From Heliopora coerulea (taxonomy: Eukaryota > Cnidaria > Anthozoa > Scleralcyonacea > Helioporidae), in contig JASJOG010000575.1 of the NCBI GenBank assembly GCA_030142905.1, positions 42,945-106,944 of the forward strand: 64,000 nucleotides of DNA, in the 5' to 3' direction. The notes under the pieces are model-generated. The model was given only the letters and a program-made list of their open reading frames with translations. It was not told the origin of the DNA and made no database searches. This document shows, piece by piece, positions 21,697 through 32,582 of this stretch; the first letter of the stretch is position 1; every line of letters starts with the position of its first letter. Position numbers and translations under genes: made by a program.

Positions 21697-24600
21697 TAGA
21701 TATATAGATATGTGGATATATAGATATATAGATATATAGATATACAGATATATGGATATATAGATATATAGATATACAGATATATAGATATATAGATATA
21801 CAGATATACAGATATATAGATATAGATATATGGATATAGATATATAGATATATAAATATAGATATATAGATATAGATATATAGATATAGATATATAGATA
21901 CATAGATATAGAGATAAAGATAGAGATATAGATATACATCTACATAAACATATATACACATAGATATTCATATACATAAGCATACAAATATGCGTATATA
22001 CTACGCTCTGACATTGAAGATATCGAACTGTCTTTGTAACGTCAATATTCCGTTTCTTAACCTACACATATAAAAATACACTTACATACAAATATAACCT
22101 TAACATATACAATTATATTTTTCTATTTTTATACATTCAGCCATTTTGAAGTTGCTCAAAAAGTTATGACCACCTCGTGCGAGTTGATCATACAATAGTT
22201 AGCTGAGAGAGTGGTTAGCGATTCACCTCGGAAATCAATACCGAGACGTGCTGTGGAAATGTAGTCTTAATTAGCATAAACTATCGGCAACTTTAAACAC
22301 GATATCCTTCTTAAATACAGATTCTTTTGGGAAACCATATGAAAGTCGCGTTTGAACTCGTTTCCAAATACCTCGAAGTTGGTTAAAAAAAATCTGGCTA
22401 TTGCCTCGTTCTTCAACAGATTTCTCGGTGTTCGGGAATGCGATCAAACACTCCTCGAGTATTACAAAATCATCTCAACCACACACTTCATGCGCGCTTG
22501 TCAAAACTGATCATTTTAACTGCATTTACCCCCAAAATGATAAGACAATTTGATAAGGTGAATAGAATGAATTCACACAGTCTTTTGACGGTACTTACCG
22601 CAAAATCGTTGATTTTCTCTCCTCAACCAAAAGACAGCATCTCGTTAATGAACGATTTAATAACTAACTAGCGTGCTCAGATATAGGTTGAGACAATTTT
22701 CGTGTCCAAGATATTTGAGTGTTAAATTATTCCTTTATTGAAGTCGCCATAGTTGCTACCTGTAAGGAACGAGATAAGACCGGACAGCGAGTGGTTTTTC
22801 CTTATTTTTCTAACGCGAAATTTAAGCAATCCGTCCTCCTTCTATCAAAACAGCAAAGATAACGTAGCATGAATCTGCATTTCAAGACTGAAGAATCATA
22901 TCCCCTTTGAGACCACTCGCTCACATACAAAATATTTGCTGCTTTTCTCCAAAATGCCTGCTTTGACCATTATTTGACAAGCATTCACTCTTTTGACTAA
23001 AACGTGAAGTAAATAAGAGCAAAGATGGTTAAATTTTATGCTATTTCAATTAAATATTGCAGAAATCGTTCCATCATGCACCCAAGGAAGACGCCTGCGC
23101 ACAGTATTTTTTGTGGAATTGAGTGGAAGCCTCACTAACTATAGACTAAACGACCAGTTTTCATACCCGTGGTGGATAACCTTTACTGTGAAAATTGACA
23201 TTAATTTTTAATTCTTGAAAAATAAGATTAAGCCTGGTTTTCACTAGCAAAATGAGCATAAGGACACATGTAAACACTGTGAGCGTACCACGCTCGACTA
23301 ACCTCTTTGTACTTCCCACTACAACGAGGTTACCCAACCATGAAGTACTTAACGCGCTTGCGTATGTCCTTATGCTTATGCTGATGTAGCTAGTGAAATA
23401 ATGGTCAACTTAAGTGATTTGATAAGCGATTGAAGTGATTGTCACATCATGTTGATTCTAAATAGTTCAATTTACGATTTAACATAGCTGTGGGAACTAC
23501 GAATTCGGAATGTGTCACCAAATTGTCATTGTCGTGATCGTTTGTGTTTGTTTCAAAAAATTCATAAATCCTTTTCACTTTTTTCTTTATAAAGCTAAAA
23601 GCAGCCTCCCTTCTCCTCCCCCTATTAAACCTGTAGAATTAAGAGACATGAACCCAAAAGACATTGAATGGCGTGAAGCTACCAGAGACCCAATCGATGT
23701 CCTTCTAATAGTCGTCAACAAGAAGAAATTTTCTGCGGCTTATGGGATTTTGGGAGAACCAATGGCATCAGATTCGGGACAAGATCTGGGAACAGTTTAC
23801 TTTGGTGAAATTGGAAACAACAAAGTGGCCCTGCTGCGATCGTCTCAGGGAGCTGGTGGAAAAATTGGAATGCAAGCAACGTGTCTTGATGCCATTGAGG
23901 CACTCCGTCCAAAAGCAATTATCTGCCTAGGAGTCTGCTTCGGGATGGACAAAAGCAGGCACAAATTAGGCGATGTTTTGGTTTCGACAAAGTTAGGTAC
24001 CTATGGTCCATGTCGCATTAGCAATGACGATTCAGAAGTATCTCTAGGAGTGGTCACGGATTGCGATGCACGATTAAGCAGATTGTTTAACGATGGAGAG
24101 ATTGGGTGGAAGAGTCCATGTAATGACGTGCGCCAGCCAACTATTCATTGTGGTCTAGTTGTAAGTGGCCCGCAGCTGATCGACAACAATGGTCGAAAAA
24201 AAATGTTAAAAAACCGGTACCCGGAAGCGATAGGGGGAGAAATGGAAGGTGAAGGTAAGTACAAATTGAGTAAAAATTATTTAATTTATTGTGTAAACTC
24301 ATAATTTGAGCAGGGGAAAAATTAAAAGCTGTCTAATCAGTGGTTTTAACTCGGATTAATGCAAACTGTCCCTTCGATTTTATTTGGCTAAAATGGCCTG
24401 TATCTTCTAAATAATCGATAAACTTGTTTATTTGCAGATTTCCCACCCTTAAACGAACGGGAAAAAGTCGAGGGCTTATCAATGACTTTCTATCCCCTTT
24501 CAAAGATATTAATTTTCCCGTTAAATTTGAGAATCCAGTGCTGGAAAAATGTCTTTCAAAATGACAAGTATTCTAGTGGTTCAGATGACAAACTATGCCA

Positions 24601-27182
24601 TTTCCAATAATTTCAATAAAAATCTGCAAAATAACTTAAATAGTACATCGCAGTTTGGTCACAACTAGATCTATCACTGGAAATTAGTACTTTTGGCAAA
24701 GCTACAATGCTGGTGGTCGAGTTGGCACAAAATTCAAGGACTTTCAGCGACGTTGACTCACTTCAAGGGCGTTCTTCGCCTGGATTTTTTTATTCAAATT
24801 CAAGTATTTCTGAGAATTTACAAAGAGGATCAAGAGGCAGACAGAACTGCACGTTTTTGTAACGGATTTTACAGGGAGAAGCTGGAAAATGACTGCTGAT
24901 AATAAGGAGTACGTGACTGTTCTGTCTACCAACATGAATAAAGCTTTTGACTCGCTGCACCCTGCACTACTGATCCAGAAACTTAAAGCATATGGCTTTT
25001 CTGAGACACCATTGAATCTTTTGCGATCTTTTCTTGAGTGTAGAAGAAACAGAGTCAAATTACAAGAAGTGTACAGCGCATGGAAAGAACAAAAAAGGGT
25101 GTGTCCACAAGGTTCCTCCTTTGGGCCTCGTCTCTGGAACTTGTTCCAAAATGATCTTTCGCTACATAGGCAGTCTGTCAATTTATTTATGTATGCTGAT
25201 GATCATCAAATCTACACCAATGATAATGATATACAGAAAGCCGCCCAAACGCTCAGAACACAAACAGAGGCAGTGTCACAATGGTATAGAGAACCTACTG
25301 CAAGCCAACCCTCAGAAATACCAGATTCTTACCATTGATCCACAACCTTTCAAGAGTACCCCTGGGTATGCATTGACGATGGAACTTGATGGTCATGAAG
25401 TCAAATCATCCGATTATCTTAAAATTCTTGGCGTAACCATCGAAAACAAACTGATATTTAGTGAACACATCAGTGATATTTGCAAGAAAACGAGCTGTAA
25501 GGTTGGGGTTTTATTGAGACTACGTAATTTAATTCTATGGTCTGCAAAGTTACAACTGTATAAATCTAGCATTTTGCCACACCTTACATATTGTGATACC
25601 GTTTGGCACTTTTGCAAATCATCCGATAAGAAGAAAATGGAGAGAATCCAAGACCGCGCACTCAGGGCAGTCTTTAAATCCAAATCAGAGACCTACAGTG
25701 AGCTACTAAAAAGAGCAAGTCTACCAAGTCTGTACCAACAGCGGTTACAAAACATCGCCATCCTTATGTATAAAGTAAAAAATGGACTTGTGCCCACCTA
25801 TATTACAGAAATATTTAATACTGCCCCGAAACAATATAATCTAAGGAACGCTGATTTTAACATTCCACGTTTTCGTACAGTACATTTTAGAGAACATTCT
25901 TTACGATATTTTGGGCCCCATCTTTGGAACAAACTAGATTATAGTGATAGGGAGAAACCGAACGTTAAGAGTTTCAAAAATAGTATTAAGAACAAAGACC
26001 TAACACTCTTAATAGACAAGTGTAACAAATGTGATATATGCTGCTAGACCGCTATAAATTTTAAATTTTATATTTTTACATTATACACTTTTTATATTTA
26101 AGATTTTACATTATACATATATCCCATCTATTTACTTATTTATCAATTTAATTATTTATTTATTAAGGTTTCTTTTTTCCTTTAAGTAAATTTAAGTAAA
26201 TTGTAAATAATTTTAACTTTATTAAGCTAAGATAAACCTTAACGTGTAAATAGTGTCCCCAATTAGTTTTTTCAAGCTAAATATCAATGACACTTTAATA
26301 AAGTCTTTCATTCATTCATTCGTTCAGCGTAAATTGGACGATATAAAGGAATGAACCGGCCTGTCACTGGATAGCACAATGTACCTCCCTAGCATGTGAC
26401 AAACAGCAGTGCAGGGAAGTTGTTAGCGTAGCATCCTTGCTATTCGACGTCAGTCATACACACCCACACAAGCACACTGACACACAGACATTTATTGGAA
26501 TCAACAAACACCACACTGCATTCATCGATGAGTTTTAACATTACATTTTGGCTCTTTTCAGGACTGTACAACATTTGTGAGCATTTTGAAGTTCCTTGGA
26601 TAGTCTGCAAGGCCGTTTCAGACTACGCAGACGGTACCAAGGAGAAAAAGTGGCAACCTTTTGCAGCAGCAGTGTCAGCATCGCTTGTTCAACACGTTTT
26701 AACGAAGAAGTATATTCCAAAAAGACAGGATGGTGAGCTTTCTACTTGATTAATTTTATACATCATTTTGCGTGACAATGAAAACTTTGGTGGTACAAGG
26801 CTGAAAAATTTCACCCTTTGGTTGGTATACCTGTTTAAGAAGTCCACATGGGACTTAATTGCCACTCACAAACCTTATTCTTACATGACAGGTCAATCAT
26901 TGGCCGAGGAGTCTGCAGTTACGTCGGCACAAGATGAAGAGGATGCCAGTCCACCAAGTAATATTCCAACACGTTGTAGTCATCGTTACTAGTTTTCGAT
27001 TTGATTTTAATTTTAAGGTTACATTGACCCATAAACTTTTCATGTTTTATTATATCATATGTATGTATGAATATATATATAAATATATAACTTCTTTAAA
27101 AATTTTTTTCTTTTTTTTTTTAAAAAAATTATTTTTTAAATGAAGCTATATAAATGTATGGTTTTGGCTGTTGGCTCTTGAT

Positions 27183-27213
<31 letters not shown>

Positions 27214-27223
27214 CATATATATG

Positions 27224-27306
<83 letters not shown>

Positions 27307-29057
27307 GTTGAATAGAATGAGGCCAGGCAAAACGAAGAAGCCCTCAGTAGGATCCACCATGGATATAGGTTCTGTTCACTAGACGATATTATATTAATAA
27401 TATCATAGCTACCTCGAAATTCTTTGTTTCATGAGGTGCGATTAACGACTAATTTACCTCATTATTACATTAGGTACGATTAGTTACTAATCGTACCTCA
27501 TGTATAATCATAACCTCTTATATTGATCTTCACTTAACTCACAAAAGACAACACTTCATATCATTTATTCACAATGTTAATGTTTGCAGTCTGAACATTT
27601 GCTCCTTGCAAAAGACCTCCGATATCCAATAGTTAATTTCATCAACAGTAATGTTTTCCAACTTTGGAATTGTTCGAAATCTTGCGTCTTCTGGTTCAAA
27701 ATCTCGAAATTCCGTCTCCCTTGCTTCGGCCCATTTCATGTAACAGTTAGTGCTCCATAGTGTATATCTTTTAGTATTCGCCGGAATATTTCCTTCCCGT
27801 GTGGCCTCAACATCTTTTTGTTCAGCGAAACTAAAGCGCTCTCCCGACATATACGTGAACTAAAACTTCGCTCAACTTCTACTGCCAAATACGATACTCA
27901 TCCATCTTATATACGTATACGGGAACCATAAAATATTTAACAGATATGAAATCAACCGTAAGCTCGTTAGCAAACGTCCCAACAGTCATTAGCATAAAAA
28001 GCAAACACGCGTTTTTATTTCAACTTATTCAATCGATTTAAACCGTTTTATCGTCTCGGCAGCTATGATATTACAAAGTAATAGCATGGTATTCAGGTCC
28101 ATAAGTGATTAAATGTCCCTCAAGCCTCGAGAGGTTTAGCAAAAGTCCCTCGGCGCTGCGCACCTCGGGACTTTTACTAAACGTCTCTCGGCTTTCGGGT
28201 ACATTTAATCACTAATCGACCTGAATGCCATGCTATTACTTATAAGAAGAAAACTGAGAGAAACAGAGAAACTTCTCATTGGTCCATCAAACTTTATTAA
28301 AAATACGTTTCGGACGTTCGTCCTTCATCAGTTAAAGAGTTTTATAATGTGTATATATATATATATATATATGCAATTCTAAAATTCATTAAGATTTCAT
28401 GAGGAAGACAAGTACAATTTTAGTCTGAATTTTCTTTATTTGAAAGAGGAACAGCCTGTTGATGTTCAATCGTTAGGCGAGTGCAGAACTGAGGATTTGT
28501 CTGTACGATGTGCTCTCAATCAGACAATTACATCCTATTGGCAGACCGTGCTTCAACGAAGATACATTACTGAAAACCGTCTAATATAATGCTCGTGCAT
28601 ACTGAGCAAAAACAGACTGAGTTTCAAACCAATTACTGAAGAAATCATTTGATACAGAAAGAACAGAACGACACTTGAGGAATGGAACAATATACATTAA
28701 TCTGTACTAAATACCTATGTATGGTTATGGTTTATTATTCAAAAATTCTAACTCTTTCTTTTCATTTATGTTCTATCAGAACGGTCGAAAAAATTAAGGA
28801 TTGGCCAAATTAATGCACTGCTTTATCAAAAGCTGTGCACGGAGTTGAACATAAAGAATATGGGAAAAGATTACATCGCTTTAAGTGGAGTTATGAGATA
28901 CAATCAAGGTGAGATCAGGTCATTTCAACAACGTCGTGATCCTGCTGATGCTTTGCTGACCAACTGGGCAGTCAAATCTAGGAATGATGTGTCTCGCCTC
29001 AATGAACATCTTCGTCTAATAGGTAGAGAAGATCTCGTTGACATGTTAGAAAAGTAG
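21279..29057 (+). CDS. PNP-Death gene 2: nucleosidase-like domain plus Death domain (intact frame)
   Basis: Exons 21279-21315, 23595-24254, 26562-26732, 26892-26957 and 28780-29057 all join in phase 1 and total 1212 bases, giving 403 residues. The start ATG is in exon 1 ([12 protein letters not shown]). An upstream acceptor-like AG means an additional 5' exon is not excluded. PNP motifs are '[20 protein letters not shown]', 'GGEMEGEG' and 'VSDYADG'. The Glu at the N-terminal catalytic position of gene 1 is Lys here (AAA, 23723-23725), so hydrolysis may be impaired. The linker is short because the second linker exon is missing. The Death exon is intact but strongly changed: about 22 of its last 70 residues differ from gene 1, replacing acidic residues by Arg or neutral ones. 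It is probably a paralogue with different binding partners; an immune-type role is inferred from family context only. Confidence 0.72.
21396..21925. repeat. GATATA satellite in intron 1 of PNP-Death gene 2
   Basis: About 530 bases, longer than the unit 1 array and with a central pure TA run (21664-21695) and GATATATAGATATACA variants. The array has changed size since duplication. Confidence 0.9.
23240..23400. repeat. Foldback repeat upstream of the PNP exon (unit 2)
   Basis: Copy of the element at 6606-6770 with three or four base changes. Confidence 0.5.
24885..26325 (+). mobile_element. 5'-truncated CR1/L2-type non-LTR retrotransposon in intron 2 of PNP-Death gene 2
   Basis: Comparison with unit 1 gives the empty site: AGGGAGAAGCTG / AGCGTA. 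The insert lies between these and 21 bases of the old site (CTGATGAAAGATCAAGAGAT and one more) are gone. The element holds the second half of a reverse transcriptase, an AT-rich 3' region and a terminal TTCATTCATTCATTCG repeat tail, as CR1/L2-like elements often have. It is in the same orientation as the host gene and leaves the splice sites intact. Confidence 0.8.
24889..26047 (+). pseudogene. CR1-like reverse transcriptase, truncated and frameshifted
   Basis: It starts at RT motif A ('[13 protein letters not shown]'), where the usual catalytic Asp of 'LSTDMNKAFD'-type sequences is Asn. It continues through '[13 protein letters not shown]' and the 'YADD' box ('[12 protein letters not shown]'). 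A one-base shift near 25288 moves the frame from '...VSQWYR' to '[17 protein letters not shown]'. The rest is the C-terminal domain typical of CR1/Rex-like elements ('[14 protein letters not shown]', '[17 protein letters not shown]', '[11 protein letters not shown]'). The endonuclease and the RT fingers are missing. Confidence 0.8.
27180..27306. repeat. (TA)n/(TACATA)n tract, unit 2
   Basis: Uninterrupted counterpart of the unit 1 tract that received the Penelope elements. Confidence 0.85.
27569..27850 (-). pseudogene. DUF3504/Crypton-derived protein, N-terminal fragment (tentative)
   Basis: A 93-codon frame with '[20 protein letters not shown]' followed by '[20 protein letters not shown]' and '[20 protein letters not shown]'. 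This pattern ('NTKR.T.W....F..W...R', then a short helix ending 'YWLS') is what I associate with the N-terminus of KIAA1958/ZMYM-like DUF3504 proteins derived from Crypton recombinases. The frame ends before any conserved catalytic part. Weak assignment; it could be an unrelated small protein. Confidence 0.35.
28078..28240. repeat. Foldback element, unit 2 only
   Basis: Near-perfect inverted repeat: AGTAATAGCATGGTATTCAG at the left end and its complement, with one mismatch, at 28221-28240. Arms of about 75 bases meet near 28160. Its absence from units 1 and 3 implies recent insertion or loss. Confidence 0.65.
28306..28333 (-). ncRNA. Degenerate hammerhead-like motif (candidate)
   Basis: On the minus strand: CTGATGA, then a perfect five-pair hairpin (GGACG AA CGTCC), then GAAAC. 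This matches the first core strand, stem II and second core strand. I could not form stem I, and stem III would need a long loop, so it is likely a decayed Penelope-type remnant. Confidence 0.3.
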
Positions 29058-29381
29058 TCAGTCATAGCGTAGGATCATCAATGTGTCGAAGACGTTTATT
29101 TCTTATTAGAACTCAAAGGAAGGACATTGTGTTGACATACTTTCCCATCGTTTGGGAAATTGTTAATGAATCTGCTCTGTTTCCTGAAGAATAACCACGA
29201 TATCTAACCACTTTCTCCTTTCATTCTGTACGGCTAAATCGTCTTGCTGGTGTATGTTACTTTACATAAAAAGTGGTGTGACTACCAGAACCTCCACGTC
29301 TCGCTGCGCTTATGCATTATGTGTATTACAAACGTTACCAATACATCCAGTATCATCAGTAACACCATTCCCATTACTTAC

Positions 29382-29700
29382 CATCATCACCACCATCACC
29401 ATCACTAACATCATCACTAACATCATCATACTTATATTCGTCATCAGTCACCATCAATTCCGTCATCACCATGACCATGACCATCACTATCACCATCACC
29501 ATTAACACCATCACTACTAACACCATCACCATCACTATGACCATTGCCATCACCATCATCACCACTATCACCATCACCATCACTAATATCATCACACTTA
29601 TAATCGTCACCAGTCACCATCATTGCCGTCATAACCATGACCATGACCACTATCACCATCATCATCACCATCACCATCATCACCATTACCGTCAGCATCA
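29382..29700. repeat. CACCAT minisatellite between convergent genes (unit 2)
   Basis: Homologue of 13315-13575 with more repeat units. Confidence 0.85.
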
Positions 29701-29871
29701 CTTTGAACGTCACCATCTTCATCACCACAGTAACCATAACGTAATATAACAAATAAGCACAACCGCAACCACAAAACATTTTAGTAGACAAAAAAAATTA
29801 ACAATATACATTACAATTTACAATGACTGTTGAATTTATTTACCACTAAATGTGCTGTGTTGTGCGAGTCT

Positions 29872-32580
29872 TTACTTCAGTCTCACATTTCTCGGAATTT
29901 TAGCAGGTTCAGGAGGTTTTATCACGCTTCTTGGTCCAGGAATGCTATATGGAAGTAGACCTTAAGAAACGAAGTTTGACATTAGTATTTTGAATGAGAA
30001 GTTGAGCTGGTCAAATCGCACATGAATTGCACTTAATGCAAGGCTAAACAAGAATGCCTTCTCAGCTTGTGTTAAGGCTCATTTTGCCCAGTCAAACGAC
30101 TACGCATGTTGACACAATTTTAAAGTGCTCCTGCGATCAAACCTGCCATTGAAGATTCCTCGTTTTCCTAAACAGCAAGAAATTCTAACTGACGTTGCAA
30201 AATTTCAGTGAGCTAAGAGCTTGATAAGTCTTGTTCTGTTCCTGTAAAGTATAATTTTACGCCTGCCATAACCGAAACTTGATCCGAAAGCTTGCGATGT
30301 AAAATTGAAGACGAGACGTCGGAAGTTCAACACGAGAAGAAAATGATTGGCTTGTTACCAAATGAATGTATTCATGTTCGGAGAAAATGTACATAAATAT
30401 ATTGGACACTTCGAGAACTCTTCGAAGAAGTATCACAGGACAAGTACAAAATCACCAATCACAGATGTTGCATCAAGCCTTTGGCACTTTGACATCTCAG
30501 CTAAAGACACCGCTATAAAATCGCGGGTTCTTTTGCTAAAACTGTGGAATAATGGCGGGGGAAATCTTCACAACTTGGGAGGAGAAGATAATTATGATGA
30601 TGTGTTTGTTTTTCGTGTTTTTTCACTACAAATGTAAACAGTTCTCAACCTAAAGCGATATTGTGGGGCAATAAATCGCAGGCAGAAAATACGTTAATTT
30701 TCTTTATACCATAAATATGTTGAATTGCCTGCGAGAAAATAGTTCCCAATGAATAATTTGCAGCAGCATGAACTGACTACCAGTCAAGGATACAATATAC
30801 TAACCAAAGTCTTGTGCTCTGTGAATTGCCTTCATTAAGTTTTCCTGTTGAATTCTGCAAACACCTACAAAAAAAGTAAGCTTGTTTAGGACAAAATGCA
30901 CAGAAACGTTAAAATACCAACGAAGCAAAAGATACTTTTTTTTGGTCTTTCTTAACGCAAAATATTTATAAACGCACAAAAGCTCTTTTATTTCGTATTT
31001 TTGAAGCCTCGAAGTTTGCAGTGGAGACCCCGCACTGGTTAGTATTTGGACAAAGTGAAGAGAGGACAATAGGGTCCTTAAGCAAACAGGACGGGAATGT
31101 CGTCAGTCATACAATGTAATTATTCAAGTAAAACAAAGAGAATGAACAATTTTTAGTTCCAAGGGAATTGCAGTGTCACCCTCGTTCCCCATACAACGTC
31201 GCTCGAAGCATTTTTACGTGTTTAGCATGACGTTAACTCGTGGTGCAGCTAAAGCGGTTAGTAGAGTTTCTCCTTAGTTTGAACTGAAATGTGACATAAT
31301 ATAAAACTTGGTTAACTTCGAAATTCAGAGGATATTTTCAACTGTTAGCATCAATGTTTCTTACATACCTGTTTTCGTAGCTTCAAACACTTCGCCAGTG
31401 TGCGGAGATATAAATTGCGAAAGTAAATCAATATCCTGTCAAATCAAAATTGCACAGTAAATCAAATTGAAAGTTAAAGGTAAAAGTGCACCAATATATA
31501 TATATATATATATATATATTGGTGCACTTTTACTTTCAACTTTCAATTAAGAGAATAGAAATAAAATATATAATTTATATAAAAAATATAAAGAAAGAGA
31601 ATAGAAATAAAATTGAGATTTAAAACCCTTTTCCTTTATTCACAACCAACAAACAATTTACAATATATACACATCTATATAATATAAATAAATATTACCC
31701 TGTAATCTAGTTCATATCCACCGGCCAAGTAAAGTCGACAAATTGGACAAGGATTACCGGATACCACTTGCGTGTCTCCAGTTCCTCTCTGTGAAGGAGA
31801 ACACAGCATATAAATTAAGTCGCAAGAACGTAACGTTTAACAAAAATATTCCACCTATAGTTATAAAAGGAGCGGAATAGGAATGTAAGAATCCATACCA
31901 GAACTGGAAATTAGGATAGTTCAAAAGAAACTTTGCAATGACGTTTCCCCAATTTATAATTGACAAAAATCGCTACCAAGTTAGGAGTGAAAATTAGGAA
32001 TGTTTCGGTATGTAGGTTTATGTACTGTGCGCATGCGCATTCAAACGTACAGTAAAACTCAACACAATCTTCCACGTGCACTTACGATGCATTTCTTTCT
32101 TGTTCTCTGTTTACAATTAAAGAAAAAAAAAGGATTAAAAAAAGTGTTTACTGTATTTGATATAGAATATGCACTTGGTAAATATCAAGCATGAACTGAA
32201 GTGACCTACATCAAGTTAAATAAATCCCACCATGGGAGGTTTCTGTCCTTTGAAGTTCCGTCTATAGAAGGCCCAGATTGGTTTTTCTAAGTAGACTTGT
32301 TAGCAAAAATTACAGAAAATTAGTTACAATAAAAAGAGATTGGCTAATATTTACAAAGGGAAGTCAGTAATTTTTAATACAATGCAGTTTTTGTTTTCTT
32401 TTCTTTTCTTTGTTTTTGGTGGGGGGAGGGTAAAGTCCGAATCCTGGAAAAAAGTAAATTGCCTCATACATGAAGTGAATTGAAACACACCGATTATGAT
32501 TATGCAATAGAATAAAATATACAAATTATGCTTATCTAAAACAGATTATCAAGACATTCACCTTTCTTTTCTGAAAACTT
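29872..32580 (-). pseudogene. MRPS18B-like (mS40) gene, 5'-truncated duplicate in unit 2
   Basis: Exons 32231-32286, 31699-31788, 31369-31435, 30805-30864 and 29872-29960 keep the frame and all recognisable MRPS18B motifs. The fourth exon reads 'VCRIQQENLMKAIHRAQDFG', three residues different from copy 1. As in unit 1, the partial upstream exon (from 32562) breaks off at the duplication junction and no start is available. Confidence 0.75.
31467..31547. repeat. AT-cored hairpin in an MRPS18B intron (unit 2)
   Basis: Shorter TA core than in units 1 and 3; the arms are identical. Confidence 0.8.
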
Positions 32581-32582
32581 TC

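Larger units (their letters stand above)
27363..28407. other. Segment unique to unit 2, composite of repeats
   Basis: It replaces the part of unit 1 containing the second linker exon. It contains a minus-strand fragment resembling DUF3504 proteins (27569-27850), a foldback element (28078-28240) and a degenerate hammerhead-like motif (minus 28306-28333) followed by a TA run. Confidence 0.6.

Noticed and set aside
21700..21850. CRISPR-like regular repeats
   Set aside because: Repeats are short, AT-only and without unique spacers, and the window is eukaryotic; this is a simple satellite.
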